Assembly (NCBI GenBank): GCA_029968055.1
Contig: JASCNX010000004.1
Location: forward strand, 434,001 to 498,000
DNA: 64,000 bases
Direction of reading: 5' to 3'
From: Xenophilus aerolatus
Lineage (GTDB): Bacteria > Pseudomonadota > Gammaproteobacteria > Burkholderiales > Burkholderiaceae_C
The position numbers and the translations under genes were made by a program. A model generated the notes under the pieces. That model made no database searches and was not told where the DNA came from. It saw only the letters and a program-made list of their open reading frames with translations. Of the stretch, positions 9,417 through 20,180 are shown in pieces (the first letter of the stretch is position 1; every line of letters starts with the position of its first letter).

Positions 9417-10667
9417 TCAGGCGGTCAGCAACCGTGCGCCCAGCGCCAGGCCCAGGGCCGGCGGCATCACGAGCACACCGACTTTCAGGAAGCGCAGGAA
9501 GCCCACGTCCTCGCCTTCGCGGCGGATGGCGATGAGCCAGAGGATGGTGGCGAGCGAACCGGTGATCGAGAGATTGGGGCCGAGGTCGACACCGATCAGC
9601 AGCGCATCGACGATGGCCGACGGCGCATGGGCCTGCTCCAGCGTGGTGCTGGCCAGCAGGCCAGCCGGCAGGTTGTTGACCAGGTTCGAGCCGAAGGCCA
9701 GCAGCGTGCCGGCGACGGCGCCGGTCGCGCGCTCCCCGTGCTGCGCGCCCGCCATGAGCCACTGCGCCAGCCGCGCCGTGACACCCGTCCTGGCAATCGC
9801 CTCGACCAGCACGAAGAGGCCGGCCACCAACGGCAGCACGGTCCACGACACCTCGCGCAGCAGCGGCCACGGACTGGCGCGGTCGCGCAGCAGCACCAGC
9901 GCGGCGGTGAGCACGCCCATCACGCAGGTCGGCAGGCCGAGCGGCCGGTCCAGGGCCGACACGCCCATCAGCACCACGGCCGTGGCCACCAGGCCGGCCA
10001 GCGCGGTGCGCCCGCCGGTCGTCAGCGGCGCCTGCTGCGGCGGCAGCTCGCAGGCGCCCGCGAGTGCGCGCCGCTGCGTGAAGCGCAACACCAGGAAGGT
10101 GCTCGCGATGGCCAGGGCCGAGGGCAGCGTGAAATGCACGAGCCACGGCCACAGCGCGGGCATGTGGTCGCCGTACAGCACGAGGTTCGCCGGGTTCGAG
10201 ATCGGCAGCACGAAACTGGCCGCGTTGGCGACGAAGGCGCAGATGAACAGGTAAGGCAGGGCCGGCGCGCGCGCCTGGCGTGCCGCCGCGAAAACGGCCG
10301 GCGTGAGCACCACCGCCGCCGCATCGTTCGACAGGAAGGCGGTGACGACCACGCCCACCAGGTAGATCAGCAGGAACAGGCGCTGGCGCGATCCCCGCGC
10401 CCCCCGCACGGCCTGGCTCGCGACCCAGTCGAACAGGCCTTCGCGGCGCGCCGTTTCCGACAGCAGCATCATGCCGACCAGGAACAGGTAGACGTCGGTG
10501 CCCTTGCCGATGGCGGCGATGGCATCGCTCACCGGCAGCAGGCCCAGGGCCACCACCAGCGCACCGCCGGCCACGGCCCAGACGGCCTCGGGCCAGCCGA
10601 AGGGCCGCATCAGCACGCCGGCCGTGGCGGCTGCGGTGATGCTCCACAGGGACAGATGGCTCGCCAT
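9417..10667 (-). CDS. ArsB/NhaD-superfamily permease (arsenite-pump-like)
   Basis: 416 residues from the ATG at 10667 (MASHLSLWSI); an upstream in-frame ATG would add a hydrophilic, implausible N-terminus. There are ten or more TM segments and the ion-transporter signature FLSNDAAAVVLTPAVFAAA, plus the matching second-repeat segment GSNLVNNLPAGLLAS, both typical of the ArsB/CitM ion transporter family. ArsB moves arsenite outward; other members carry Na+/H+, citrate or dicarboxylates. No arsR or arsC gene is nearby, so an arsenic role is unproven. It is the first gene of the trio with the MFS transporter and phosphoesterase. Confidence 0.82.
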   Translation of the reverse strand: MASHLSLWSITAAATAGVLMRPFGWPEAVWAVAGGALVVALGLLPVSDAIAAIGKGTDVYLFLVGMMLLSETARREGLFDWVASQAVRGARGSRQRLFLLIYLVGVVVTAFLSNDAAAVVLTPAVFAAARQARAPALPYLFICAFVANAASFVLPISNPANLVLYGDHMPALWPWLVHFTLPSALAIASTFLVLRFTQRRALAGACELPPQQAPLTTGGRTALAGLVATAVVLMGVSALDRPLGLPTCVMGVLTAALVLLRDRASPWPLLREVSWTVLPLVAGLFVLVEAIARTGVTARLAQWLMAGAQHGERATGAVAGTLLAFGSNLVNNLPAGLLASTTLEQAHAPSAIVDALLIGVDLGPNLSITGSLATILWLIAIRREGEDVGFLRFLKVGVLVMPPALGLALGARLLTA

Positions 10668-10819
10668 CGCGACCGCCTCGCAATCGATGGGTTGGGGGAT
10701 GCGGGAAGTCTGGGCGAGAGGCCCGATGCAGCCTGTCGGCCGATGGCGCAGGCCCACGCGGCCGGCGGGCGCGGCTTCGCGCCGTCGGGTGGCGCGACCC
10801 GTCCAGCGGACCGGATCGG

Positions 10820-12301
10820 TCAGTGCCCGTTCAGCGACAGGAAGCTAGAGCGCAGCACCGGGTACAGCGCGCCAAAGCGCGCATGCCGCGCACGGTGGCC
10901 TTCGGCATCCGCTGTGCGCGGCTCGAAACGCTGGCGTACGGCGGGCGGTGTGCACACCGCTTCCACCGTCCCGCCATCGGCCAGCCAGGCGAGGCGCGCT
11001 GCACCCAGCGCACCGCCAGCCTCGCCACCTTCGCCCAGGGTGAGCGGCACTTCGAGAATGTCGGCCAGCAGTTGCGACCACCACGCACTGCGCGCGCCCC
11101 CGCCGACCAGCGCCAGCGCGTCGGCAGGCCGGTTCAAGGTGTCGAGCCCGTCGCGCAGGCCGAAGCTCACGCCCTCGACCACGGCATAGGCGATGTCGGC
11201 CGGGCCATGGCCCTGGGTCAGCCCGAAGAGCACGCCCTGCGCGTTCGCGTCGTTGTGCGGCGATCGCTCGCCCGACAGGTAGGGAAGGAACAGCGGCGCG
11301 CGACGGCGTGCACCGGCATCGAGCGTCGCCGCCGCCGCCAGCAGCGCGGCCTCGTCGGCGAATCCGAAGGCGCCGACGGCCCAACTGAGCGCACTGGCAG
11401 CCGAGAGCATGACCGACATCTGGTGCCAGCGGCCCGGCAGCGCATGGCAGAAGGCGTGCACGGCCTGCGACGGATTCGGATCGAAGCGCTCGCCGGCCAC
11501 GAAGATGACGCCCGAGGTGCCGAGCGAGACGAAGCCCTGCCCGGCCTGCACGACGCCCATGCCGACCGCGCTGGCGGCGTTGTCGCCCCCGCCGCCGGCG
11601 ATCGCGACGCCATGCCCGTGCGCCGTGCCCACGCCCCAGCGTGCAGCCAGCTCGGGCTTCAGCATCGCCGATACCGCGCTGCCTTCGACCAGGCGCGGCA
11701 TGTGCGCACGCGTGAGGCCGGTGGCAGCCAGCAGCTCGTCGGACCAGTCGCGCCGGCCGACGTCGAGCCAAAGGGTGCCCGAGGCGTCGGACATGTCGCT
11801 GACCGCTTCGCCGCTCAACAGAAGGCGCAGCCAGTCTTTGGGCAGCAGGACGCGCGCCGTCCGTGCGAACGTTTCGGGTTCGTTCGTGCGCACCCACAGC
11901 AGCTTGGGCGCGGTGAAGCCGGGCATCGCGAGATTGCCGGCGATCTGCGTCAGGCGCGGCACGGCGCGGGTGAGCTGCTCGCACTCGGCCGCGCTGCGGC
12001 CGTCGTTCCAGAGGATGGCGGGGCGCAGCACGGCGTCGTCTGCATCGAGCAGCACGGCACCGTGCATCTGCCCCGACAGGCCGATGGCGCGCACCTGCGC
12101 CAGCGCCTCGCCGTGCTGCGCGTGCAGCGCGGCCATGACGGACTCCAACGCCTCGCTCCACCGGTCGGGATGCTGCTCCGACCACAGCGGCTGCGGCCTG
12201 CTCACCGTGAGCACGGCGCCAGCGGTGCCGACGATGCGATGGTCGTCCGCCAGCAGCAGCGCCTTGAGCGCCGAGGTGCCGAGGTCCAGTCCGAGGTACA
12301 T
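10820..12301 (-). CDS. xylB: xylulokinase (FGGY family)
   Basis: 493 residues, standard length. The N-terminal phosphate-binding loop GLDLGTSALKALL and the later GGGGDNAASAVGMG segment, which holds the catalytic Asp, are both intact, as is the C-terminal adenosine loop (ALVGGGARSAWWSQLLAD). It phosphorylates D-xylulose, the product of arabitol/xylitol oxidation, to xylulose-5-phosphate. It is the last gene of the polyol operon and corresponds to mtlY of the Pseudomonas mtl cluster. A hairpin repeat separates it from the regulator gene. Confidence 0.93.
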   Translation of the reverse strand: MYLGLDLGTSALKALLLADDHRIVGTAGAVLTVSRPQPLWSEQHPDRWSEALESVMAALHAQHGEALAQVRAIGLSGQMHGAVLLDADDAVLRPAILWNDGRSAAECEQLTRAVPRLTQIAGNLAMPGFTAPKLLWVRTNEPETFARTARVLLPKDWLRLLLSGEAVSDMSDASGTLWLDVGRRDWSDELLAATGLTRAHMPRLVEGSAVSAMLKPELAARWGVGTAHGHGVAIAGGGGDNAASAVGMGVVQAGQGFVSLGTSGVIFVAGERFDPNPSQAVHAFCHALPGRWHQMSVMLSAASALSWAVGAFGFADEAALLAAAATLDAGARRRAPLFLPYLSGERSPHNDANAQGVLFGLTQGHGPADIAYAVVEGVSFGLRDGLDTLNRPADALALVGGGARSAWWSQLLADILEVPLTLGEGGEAGGALGAARLAWLADGGTVEAVCTPPAVRQRFEPRTADAEGHRARHARFGALYPVLRSSFLSLNGH

Positions 12302-12358
12302 GGATTCGATCTTCCAAGCAAAAAAGAACAGCCACTTCGGCGCTTGCCTTCAGCACGC

Positions 12359-12420
12359 CCCGTTCGCGCTGAGCCTGTCGAAGCGCCGCTCCCGGCTTCG
12401 ACAGGCTCAGCCCGAACGGG
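12359..12420. repeat. REP-like palindrome between polyol regulator and xylB
   Basis: Two 26-nt arms (12359-12384 and 12395-12420) are inverted copies with a single mismatch around a 10-nt loop. The core GCTTCGACAGGCTCAG is a short sequence I associate with dispersed intergenic repeats in Burkholderiales genomes. Between two same-strand genes it could end or trim the transcript from the regulator side, or protect the mRNA 3' end. Confidence 0.8.
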
Positions 12421-12444
12421 CCTTGGCAGCCGAAGCGCGCCGCA

Positions 12445-13428
12445 TCAGTGGCTGCCGCCGAAGCGGTGGTCGGCCTGGCGCCGGAACTCGGTGGGCGTCA
12501 TGCCCTTGATCTCGAGGAAGCGCCGGTTGAAGTTGGCCACGTTGTTGAATCCGACCTGGTAGCAGATGTCGGTCACGTAGTGGTCGGTCTGCATCAGCAG
12601 GTGGCAGGCGCTGTTGATGCGCACGCGGTTGACGAAATCGGTGAAGCTGTTGCCGGTCGAGCGGCGGAAGAAGCGCGAGAAGCGCGACTCGCTCATGCCC
12701 AGTTCGGCCGCCACGTCGCCGGCGCTGATCGGCTCGGCGACGTTGCCGGTGATGCGGTTGACGATCTGGTTGATCTGGTCGACTTCGGCATCGCCCTCGG
12801 CGCCCTGGATCTGCACGGTGGACAGCAGCCGGTAGTCGGCACACTGCGCCAGGTCGGCCATGAACTCGCAGAAGTGGCCGAAGCGCCGCATGCCGCGCGT
12901 GGCCTTGATCTGGTCCCAGTGTGCGCGCGCACGCTCGGACAGACCGAAGAACTCCACGCCGCGGCGCGCGCGCTCGAGCAGCTGCATCACGTCGCGCAGC
13001 TCGGGGATGTCCTCGGACGCATGCTGCAGCGGTTCGTGGCGGAACTGGATGACCAGGTCGCGCTCGGCGACGCCGCCGTCGCCCACGTCGAAGGAGATCC
13101 AGTTGTGCGGCAGGCGCGGCCCGCACAGCACCAGGTGGCCGGGCTCGAAGGGGCCGATCCAGTCGCCGATGAAGGCCTTGCCGGAGGTGGCGGTGATCAG
13201 GTGGAGTTCGTACTCGTCGTGGAAGTGCCAGCGCGCCAGGGGCGTGGGATAGCCGTGGGCCAGGCAACGCACCAGGCCGGTTTCCTCGGACGCCTCGTAG
13301 CCCAGCGCGGGCGAGCGGGTGAAGTCGCGCTCCAGCTCGGGCTGGCGCTGGCGGGGCCGCGCCACACGGGCCGGCCGGGCGGTGCGTTCGCGCGTGGAGG
13401 GGTTCATGGCAGTCGGGATCATCGTCAT
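12445..13428 (-). CDS. AraC-family regulator of polyol operon (MtlR-like)
   Basis: About 327 residues from the ATG at 13428; later in-frame ATGs at 13422 and 13407 are equally possible because no ribosome binding site stands out. The N-terminal half is a cupin-like sensing domain (HFHDEYELHLIT then GHLVLCGPRLPHNW). The last ~100 residues hold two helix-turn-helix motifs, ISAGDVAAELGMSESRFSRFF and VTDICYQVGFNNVANFNRRF, the second being the AraC signature. It lies inside the polyol operon between the SDR and xylulokinase genes. In Pseudomonas the homologous MtlR activates the mannitol operon on sensing polyol; the same role is inferred here. Confidence 0.88.
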   Translation of the reverse strand: MTMIPTAMNPSTRERTARPARVARPRQRQPELERDFTRSPALGYEASEETGLVRCLAHGYPTPLARWHFHDEYELHLITATSGKAFIGDWIGPFEPGHLVLCGPRLPHNWISFDVGDGGVAERDLVIQFRHEPLQHASEDIPELRDVMQLLERARRGVEFFGLSERARAHWDQIKATRGMRRFGHFCEFMADLAQCADYRLLSTVQIQGAEGDAEVDQINQIVNRITGNVAEPISAGDVAAELGMSESRFSRFFRRSTGNSFTDFVNRVRINSACHLLMQTDHYVTDICYQVGFNNVANFNRRFLEIKGMTPTEFRRQADHRFGGSH

Positions 13429-13447
13429 CGGCGGCAACGCTCGCACC

Positions 13448-14236
13448 TTAGCTCATGACGTTGCCACCGTCGACATTGAGCGTCTGCGCCGTGATGTAGC
13501 GGGCCTCGTCGCTGGCCAGGAACACGCAGGCACCGCCCAGGTCGTCGGGCCGGCCCATGCGGCCCAGCGGCACGGCCAGGCCGACCTGGCGCTTCTTCTC
13601 CCCGGGCTGCAGGTGCTCGTGGCGCGCGAACAGGCCATCGACCTGGTCCCACATCGGCGTGTCGACCACGCCGGGCGAGATGGCGTTGACGCGGATGCCG
13701 TGCGGCGCCATCGCCAGCGCCGCGCTCTGCGTGTAGCTGATCACGGCCGCCTTGGTGGCGCAGTAGTGCGACACCAGCGCCTCGCCACGGCGGCCCGCCT
13801 GTGACGCGAGGTTGATCACCGACGCGCCCTCGGTGCCCGCCTCCACCATGTGCCGCAGCACGGCCTGCATGACGAAGAACAGGCCCTTGACGTTGACGGC
13901 GAACAGCCGGTCGAAGGACGCCTCGTCGCTCTCGAGCAGGGGCGCGAGGTCGAACACGGCCGCGTTGTTGACGAGGGTGTGGACGGGGCCGAAGCGCGCG
14001 ACCGCGGTGTCGAGCAGGCGCGCGATGTCGCCGCTGCGGGTGATGTCGGCGGCGATGTACGCCACCGCGTCGGGGTGCGCGTCCTGCACCGCCTGCACGG
14101 CGGACGGCGTGTCGGTGGCGCGGTCGACGAGGCTGCAGCGCGCGCCCTCGGCCAGGCAGGCCTGTGCCATCGCCAGGCCGATGCCGCCGCCGGCACCGGT
14201 GATCAGCACATGGCGACGGGCGAGTCGTGAAGTCAT
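13448..14236 (-). CDS. SDR-family polyol dehydrogenase (SmoS-like sorbitol/galactitol dehydrogenase)
   Basis: 262 residues, classical SDR. The NAD-binding TGAGGGIG motif is at 13-20, LVNNAAVFDLAP near 88-99, the catalytic Ser145 in NLASQAGRRGEAL and the Y158-x3-K162 pair. The pattern NLASQAGRRGEALV..YCATKAAV, PGEKKRQVG..VP.GRMG and the C-terminal NVDGGN closely resembles SmoS, the L-iditol/sorbitol dehydrogenase of Rhodobacter. It would oxidise D-sorbitol or a related hexitol to a ketose with NAD+. Start and stop overlap its neighbours by 4 bp on the aldolase side. A GGAGA ribosome binding site precedes the ATG. Confidence 0.9.
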   Translation of the reverse strand: MTSRLARRHVLITGAGGGIGLAMAQACLAEGARCSLVDRATDTPSAVQAVQDAHPDAVAYIAADITRSGDIARLLDTAVARFGPVHTLVNNAAVFDLAPLLESDEASFDRLFAVNVKGLFFVMQAVLRHMVEAGTEGASVINLASQAGRRGEALVSHYCATKAAVISYTQSAALAMAPHGIRVNAISPGVVDTPMWDQVDGLFARHEHLQPGEKKRQVGLAVPLGRMGRPDDLGGACVFLASDEARYITAQTLNVDGGNVMS

Positions 14237-14922
14237 GGGTTCTCCTTCGGGTTCAGGGCCAGGGCCTGCGCATCGGCCAGGAAGCCGCGCTCGGCCTCCA
14301 GCGTGGCGGGGTGGTCGAGCAGTTCGGGCAGGAGCCGCGGCGGGATGGTGATGGCGCCGACGCCCAGCGCGAGCAGCGCGAGGTAGGCCTCGCGCGAGCG
14401 CACGCTGGCCACCAGCAGGCGCGTCGGCGCGCCGGTCTGCACGAGCAGCGCCTGCATGTGCCCGACGAGCGCCAGGCCATCGATGCCGCCGTCCTGCAGC
14501 CGGCCCAGGTAGGGCGCCGCATAGGCCGCGCCGAGCAGGGCGGCGAAATGGGCCTGCTCGGGCGCATAGACCGCCGTGTAGGTCACGGCGTGGCCGGCCG
14601 CGCTGAGCTGTGCGCCGGCACGCAGCCCGTCGCGCGTGGCGGGGATCTTCACCACCAGCCGGCCGGGCTCGAAATCGGCCAGCAGGCGTTGCGCGTCGTC
14701 CAGCATTGCGTCCACGTCCGCTGCCTGCACCTGGGCCTGGACCTGCCGCGCACCCAGCGCCAGGCACTCGCGCAGCAGCGCCGGCAGATCGTCGCGCGAG
14801 ACCCCCGCGCGCCGCAGCAGCGTCGGGTTGGTGGTCACGCCGTGAACGACGGGATGCGGCAGGCAGGCGCGCAGTTCGCCGAGGTCGGCGCTGTCGAGGT
14901 AGAGGTGGAAGCCGGCGGTCAT
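14233..14922 (-). CDS. transaldolase-family protein, fructose-6-phosphate-aldolase-like
   Basis: 229 residues from the ATG at 14922, close to the ~220 of FSA enzymes and well short of true transaldolases. It opens FHLYLDSADL with Asp10, has VTTNPTLL (29-36), the Schiff-base Lys92 in LVVKIPATRDGL and the TYTAVYAPEQA and APYLGRLQDGG motifs of the FSA subgroup. FSA cleaves fructose-6-phosphate (or related ketoses) to glyceraldehyde-3-phosphate and dihydroxyacetone. Its start lies 22 bp downstream of the PfkB kinase stop. Its presence in a polyol operon suggests a route that splits the phosphorylated ketose directly, but this is inference. Confidence 0.82.
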   Translation of the reverse strand: MTAGFHLYLDSADLGELRACLPHPVVHGVTTNPTLLRRAGVSRDDLPALLRECLALGARQVQAQVQAADVDAMLDDAQRLLADFEPGRLVVKIPATRDGLRAGAQLSAAGHAVTYTAVYAPEQAHFAALLGAAYAAPYLGRLQDGGIDGLALVGHMQALLVQTGAPTRLLVASVRSREAYLALLALGVGAITIPPRLLPELLDHPATLEAERGFLADAQALALNPKENP

Positions 14923-14944
14923 GGCCTGTGGAACATCGGTGCGG

Positions 14945-15895
14945 TCAGGACGCAAGCAGTGCATCGACCTCGCCGCGGCGTGGCGGGTCGGCGCCCTCGC
15001 GCATGCAATTGAGGGCCGCAGCAGCCGCGGCGAAGCGCAGCACGTGCGACCACTGCGCCGTGGGCAGGGACTCCAGCGCCTCGGCGGTTTCCACGCCCTG
15101 CTCCAGCAGCGCGACCGTCAGCCCCGCCGCGAAGGTGTCGCCCGCGCCGATCGTGTCGACCACGCGCGTGGGCGGCGGCGACACCTCGACCGGCTCGGCG
15201 CCGGGCCGGTACAGCGTCGCACCCTCGGCCCCGCGCGTGATGACCACGGCGCGCGGCCCGTGGCGCAGGCAGTCGGCCGCCACGTCGTGCAAGGGCCGGC
15301 CGGGCGCGAGCATCCGGGCGTCCTCGTCGCTCATCTTCACCAGGTCGGCGGCCGCCAGCCACTGGCCGCAGCGCCGGCGCCAGTCCACCGGGTCGCGAAT
15401 CAGGCTGGGCCGCGCGTTCGGGTCGAAGAGCACCAGACGGCGCCCGCGCTGGGCCTCGACGAATTCGCCGATGCGCGTCGCGGCCGGATCGTGCAGCAGC
15501 GAGATGGAGCCGAAGTGCAGCCAGCGGCAGCTGTCGGGCAGATCGGGCAGTTCCTGCGGTGCCCACAGCGTATCGGCCGTGCCCTGCATGTAGAAGGCGT
15601 AGCGGTTGCTGGTCAGCGTGCGCTCGACGAAGGCCAGCGTGCTCGGCGCATCGCTGCGCAGCACGAAGCGGGTGTCGATGCCGTCGCGCGTGAAGCGCTC
15701 CAGCAGACGCTCGCCGAACAGGTCGGTGGACAGCTGCGTGACGAAGCCCGTGGGCGCTCCCAGCCGCGCGGCCGCCACCGCACTGTTGGCCAGGGCACCG
15801 CCCACATGGCCCTGGAAGGCCAGCGCCCCGGCGGTGGTGAAGTCGATCAGCGATTCGCCGACGAAGACGATGCGCATCGCGGCCTGCACGCTCAT
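14945..15895 (-). CDS. PfkB-family carbohydrate kinase (fructokinase-like)
   Basis: 316 residues. N-terminal GESLIDF and GGALANSAVAAARLG are the sugar-binding elements; the C-terminal DTIGAGDTFAAG carries the anion hole and catalytic Asp253. It should phosphorylate a ketose, most likely the fructose formed from mannitol or sorbitol, and occupies the place of mtlZ in Pseudomonas mtl operons. The ATG overlaps the stop of the dehydrogenase gene by 4 bp, so the two are translationally coupled. Confidence 0.9.
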   Translation of the reverse strand: MSVQAAMRIVFVGESLIDFTTAGALAFQGHVGGALANSAVAAARLGAPTGFVTQLSTDLFGERLLERFTRDGIDTRFVLRSDAPSTLAFVERTLTSNRYAFYMQGTADTLWAPQELPDLPDSCRWLHFGSISLLHDPAATRIGEFVEAQRGRRLVLFDPNARPSLIRDPVDWRRRCGQWLAAADLVKMSDEDARMLAPGRPLHDVAADCLRHGPRAVVITRGAEGATLYRPGAEPVEVSPPPTRVVDTIGAGDTFAAGLTVALLEQGVETAEALESLPTAQWSHVLRFAAAAAALNCMREGADPPRRGEVDALLAS

Positions 15896-17319
15896 CGCCC
15901 CTGATGCGCCTCGAACATCGCCACGCGGTCGGCCGCACGGCGCACGGCCGAGACCAGCCGTGCATCGCCGGCGAGCTCGCCCCACAGGCCGGCGTCGGCG
16001 CACAGGGCGGTGACCGGGTCGGCGGCGTCGCAGATCGCGTGTGCCACGGCCGGGTCCATGCCCTGGTCCTGGTAGGCGTAGGGCAGCTCGCCGCGGTGCC
16101 AGCGCTGCAGGAACGCCAGGAACAGCGCCGGCAGCATCGCCACGCTGTCGATGGTGGCGCCGGCCGCCAGGCGCTCGCGCACGGTGGGCGCGATGAAGCC
16201 GGGAATCTTCGAGAAGCCATCGGCCGCGACCCGCTGGTTGGTGTCGCGGATGGCCGGGTTGGAAAAGCGTTCGAGCACCACGTCGCGGTAGCGCGGCAGG
16301 TCCACGGGGCTCGGCGACCCAGGGCGGCCGAGGCAGGGGATCACGTCGTCGGTGACGTAGTCGAAAGCCATCCGCCGGATCGAGGGCATGAGCGTGCCCT
16401 CGTGGATGAACTGCAGGCCGAGCAGCGTGCCGGCCCAGGCGATGCAGCTGTGGCTGGCGTTGAGGATGCGGATCTTCGCCTCTTCGTAGGGCTGCACGGA
16501 CTCGACCAGTTCGACGCCGACCCGCTCCCAGGCCGGACGACCGGCGATGAAGTCGTCCTCGATCACCCACTGGATGAAACTTTCGCCGGTGACCGGCGCC
16601 GCGTCGTCCCACCCGGTGGCCTTGCGCACGCGCTCGCGCAGCTCGGCCGGCGGGCGCGGCGTGATGCGGTCCACCATCGCGTTGGGGCAGGTGGTGTGGG
16701 CCTGCGTCCAGGCCAGGAGCGGCGCATCGCCGACGCGCCCGATGAACTCCAGCAGCCCGGCCCGGAAGCGCTCGCCGTTGTGGCGCAGGTTGTCGCAATT
16801 CAAAAGCGTGACGGGGCCGGCCTGCGCGGCCATGCGCGCACGCAGGATGGCCGTGACCGCGCCGTACACGGTCTCGCCGGCCTCGCCGCGGCGCACCCGC
16901 TCGATGTCGGCCGCGAGGTCGGCGAAATTCAGGTCGAGCCGGTGGTCGTTGTCGAGGTAGTAGCCCGCCTCGGTCACGGTGAAGGAGACGATGCGCGTGG
17001 CCGGATCGGCGCCGCGCGCCACCATGGCCGCCTGCGCGGGCGCGTAGGGAATGACCTCGCGGATCGATTCGATGCGCTCGTAGCGGTACTCGCCGGCCGG
17101 CGACACGGTCTCGAGCGTGTAGGCGCCGCCCTGGGCCTGCAGGGCGGCCAGCACGTCGGCCATGTCCGGGCGCAGGTTCGTGCCGGCCAGCGACCACCGC
17201 AGGTCGCCCGCGGCACGCAGCGCCTGCAGGTACACGGCCTGATGCGCCCGGTGGAAGGAGCCCAGGCCGAGATGAAGCACCACCAGACCGGAAGCGGCGG
17301 GCACCGAGGGGGAAGTCAC
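15892..17319 (-). CDS. mannitol/D-arabitol 2-dehydrogenase family, long-chain
   Basis: 475 residues, the expected length for polyol-specific long-chain dehydrogenases. The N-terminal LHLGLGSFHRAHQAVYL is the family's nucleotide-binding signature and KIRILNASH at 282-290 supplies the Lys-x4-Asn-x2-His triad (Lys282, Asn287, His290), in the same spacing as in Pseudomonas fluorescens mannitol 2-dehydrogenase. It oxidises D-mannitol to fructose and/or D-arabitol to xylulose with NAD+ in the cytoplasm. A xylulokinase and a fructokinase in the same operon would handle both products. Homologue of mtlD / mtlK. Confidence 0.93.
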   Translation of the reverse strand: MTSPSVPAASGLVVLHLGLGSFHRAHQAVYLQALRAAGDLRWSLAGTNLRPDMADVLAALQAQGGAYTLETVSPAGEYRYERIESIREVIPYAPAQAAMVARGADPATRIVSFTVTEAGYYLDNDHRLDLNFADLAADIERVRRGEAGETVYGAVTAILRARMAAQAGPVTLLNCDNLRHNGERFRAGLLEFIGRVGDAPLLAWTQAHTTCPNAMVDRITPRPPAELRERVRKATGWDDAAPVTGESFIQWVIEDDFIAGRPAWERVGVELVESVQPYEEAKIRILNASHSCIAWAGTLLGLQFIHEGTLMPSIRRMAFDYVTDDVIPCLGRPGSPSPVDLPRYRDVVLERFSNPAIRDTNQRVAADGFSKIPGFIAPTVRERLAAGATIDSVAMLPALFLAFLQRWHRGELPYAYQDQGMDPAVAHAICDAADPVTALCADAGLWGELAGDARLVSAVRRAADRVAMFEAHQGR

Positions 17320-17343
17320 GGAAGCACTCTCCGAAAAAGGGAA

Positions 17344-18378
<1,035 letters not shown>

Positions 18379-18399
18379 GGTTGTTGTCCCCTTCTTCGT

Positions 18400-19236
<837 letters not shown>

Positions 19237-19249
19237 GTGCGTCGTCTCC

Positions 19250-20107
19250 TCAGTCGAGGTTCTTGCCGATGATGCGGATCAGGAAGGCCGCGACGATGTT
19301 GGCCAGGATCACCGCGAACAGGGCGCCGGCCGACGCCACGCCGACATCGAAGTTCATCAGCGACTGCTTGAAGATCATGTAGGTGATGTTGGTGCTGGCG
19401 TTGCCCGGGCCGCCGTTGGTCGTGATGGCGATCTCGGCGAACACGCTCAGCAGGAAGATCATCTCGATCATGATCACCACGGCCATGGGCCGGCCCAGGT
19501 GCGGCATCGTGAGGTACCAGAAGCGCTGCGGGGCGCTGGCGCCGTCCATGCGCGCGGCTTCCATCTGCTCTCGATCGAGCGACTGCAGCGAGGTGATGAA
19601 GATCAGGCAGGCGAAGGGCAGCCACTGCCAGGCCACCATGATGATCACCGACAGCAGCGGCCAGTCGGTGAGCCAGTCCACCGGCTCGGCGCCGAAGGTG
19701 CGCCACACGTCGGCCAGGATGCCGTAGATCGGGTTCATCATCATGTGCTTCCACAGCAGGGCGTTGACCGCCGGCATGACGAAGAAGGGCGAGATGAGCA
19801 GCACCCGCACGATGCCGCGCCCCGGGAAGGGCTCGTTCACCAGCAGCGCCAGCAGCACGCCCAGCACCACCGTGATCAGCACCACGCTGCCGATGAGCAG
19901 CAGCGTGTTCCATACCGCCGGCCAGAAGTCCGGGTCGGTGACGAAGTAGTGGAAGTTGTCGATGCCCGCGAAGGTGCGCTCGCCGGGCTGCATCAGGTTG
20001 TAGTTGACGAACGAGAAGTACAACGTCATCAACAGGGGCACGATCATCCAGAGGAAGAGCGCGATCACGGCGGGCGCCATCAGGGCCCGGGGCAGCAGTC
20101 TTTTCAT
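19250..20107 (-). CDS. polyol ABC transporter permease (SmoF/MtlF, MalF type)
   Basis: 285 residues from the ATG at 20107 (MKRLLPRALMAPAVIALFLW), which starts directly at the first TM helix. Six TM segments and the EAA loop EAARMDGASAPQRFWYLTMP. Partner of the following permease. An intercistronic hairpin separates it from the binding-protein gene, as often seen where the binding protein must be made in excess. Confidence 0.93.
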   Translation of the reverse strand: MKRLLPRALMAPAVIALFLWMIVPLLMTLYFSFVNYNLMQPGERTFAGIDNFHYFVTDPDFWPAVWNTLLLIGSVVLITVVLGVLLALLVNEPFPGRGIVRVLLISPFFVMPAVNALLWKHMMMNPIYGILADVWRTFGAEPVDWLTDWPLLSVIIMVAWQWLPFACLIFITSLQSLDREQMEAARMDGASAPQRFWYLTMPHLGRPMAVVIMIEMIFLLSVFAEIAITTNGGPGNASTNITYMIFKQSLMNFDVGVASAGALFAVILANIVAAFLIRIIGKNLD

Positions 20108-20144
20108 GGCAGCACTCCGGCAAGCATCAGCAACACACAATGGC

Positions 20145-20165
20145 CCGGCGCCTCCCTGGCGCCGG
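20145..20165 (-). terminator. intercistronic hairpin between polyol binding protein and permease genes
   Basis: A perfect 8-bp inverted repeat CCGGCGCC / GGCGCCGG around the loop TCCCT, in the 73-bp gap after the binding-protein stop. There is no T-run, so partial termination or 3'-end protection of the upstream mRNA is more likely than full termination. Confidence 0.6.
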
Positions 20166-20180
20166 ACCGTCCCGCGATGC

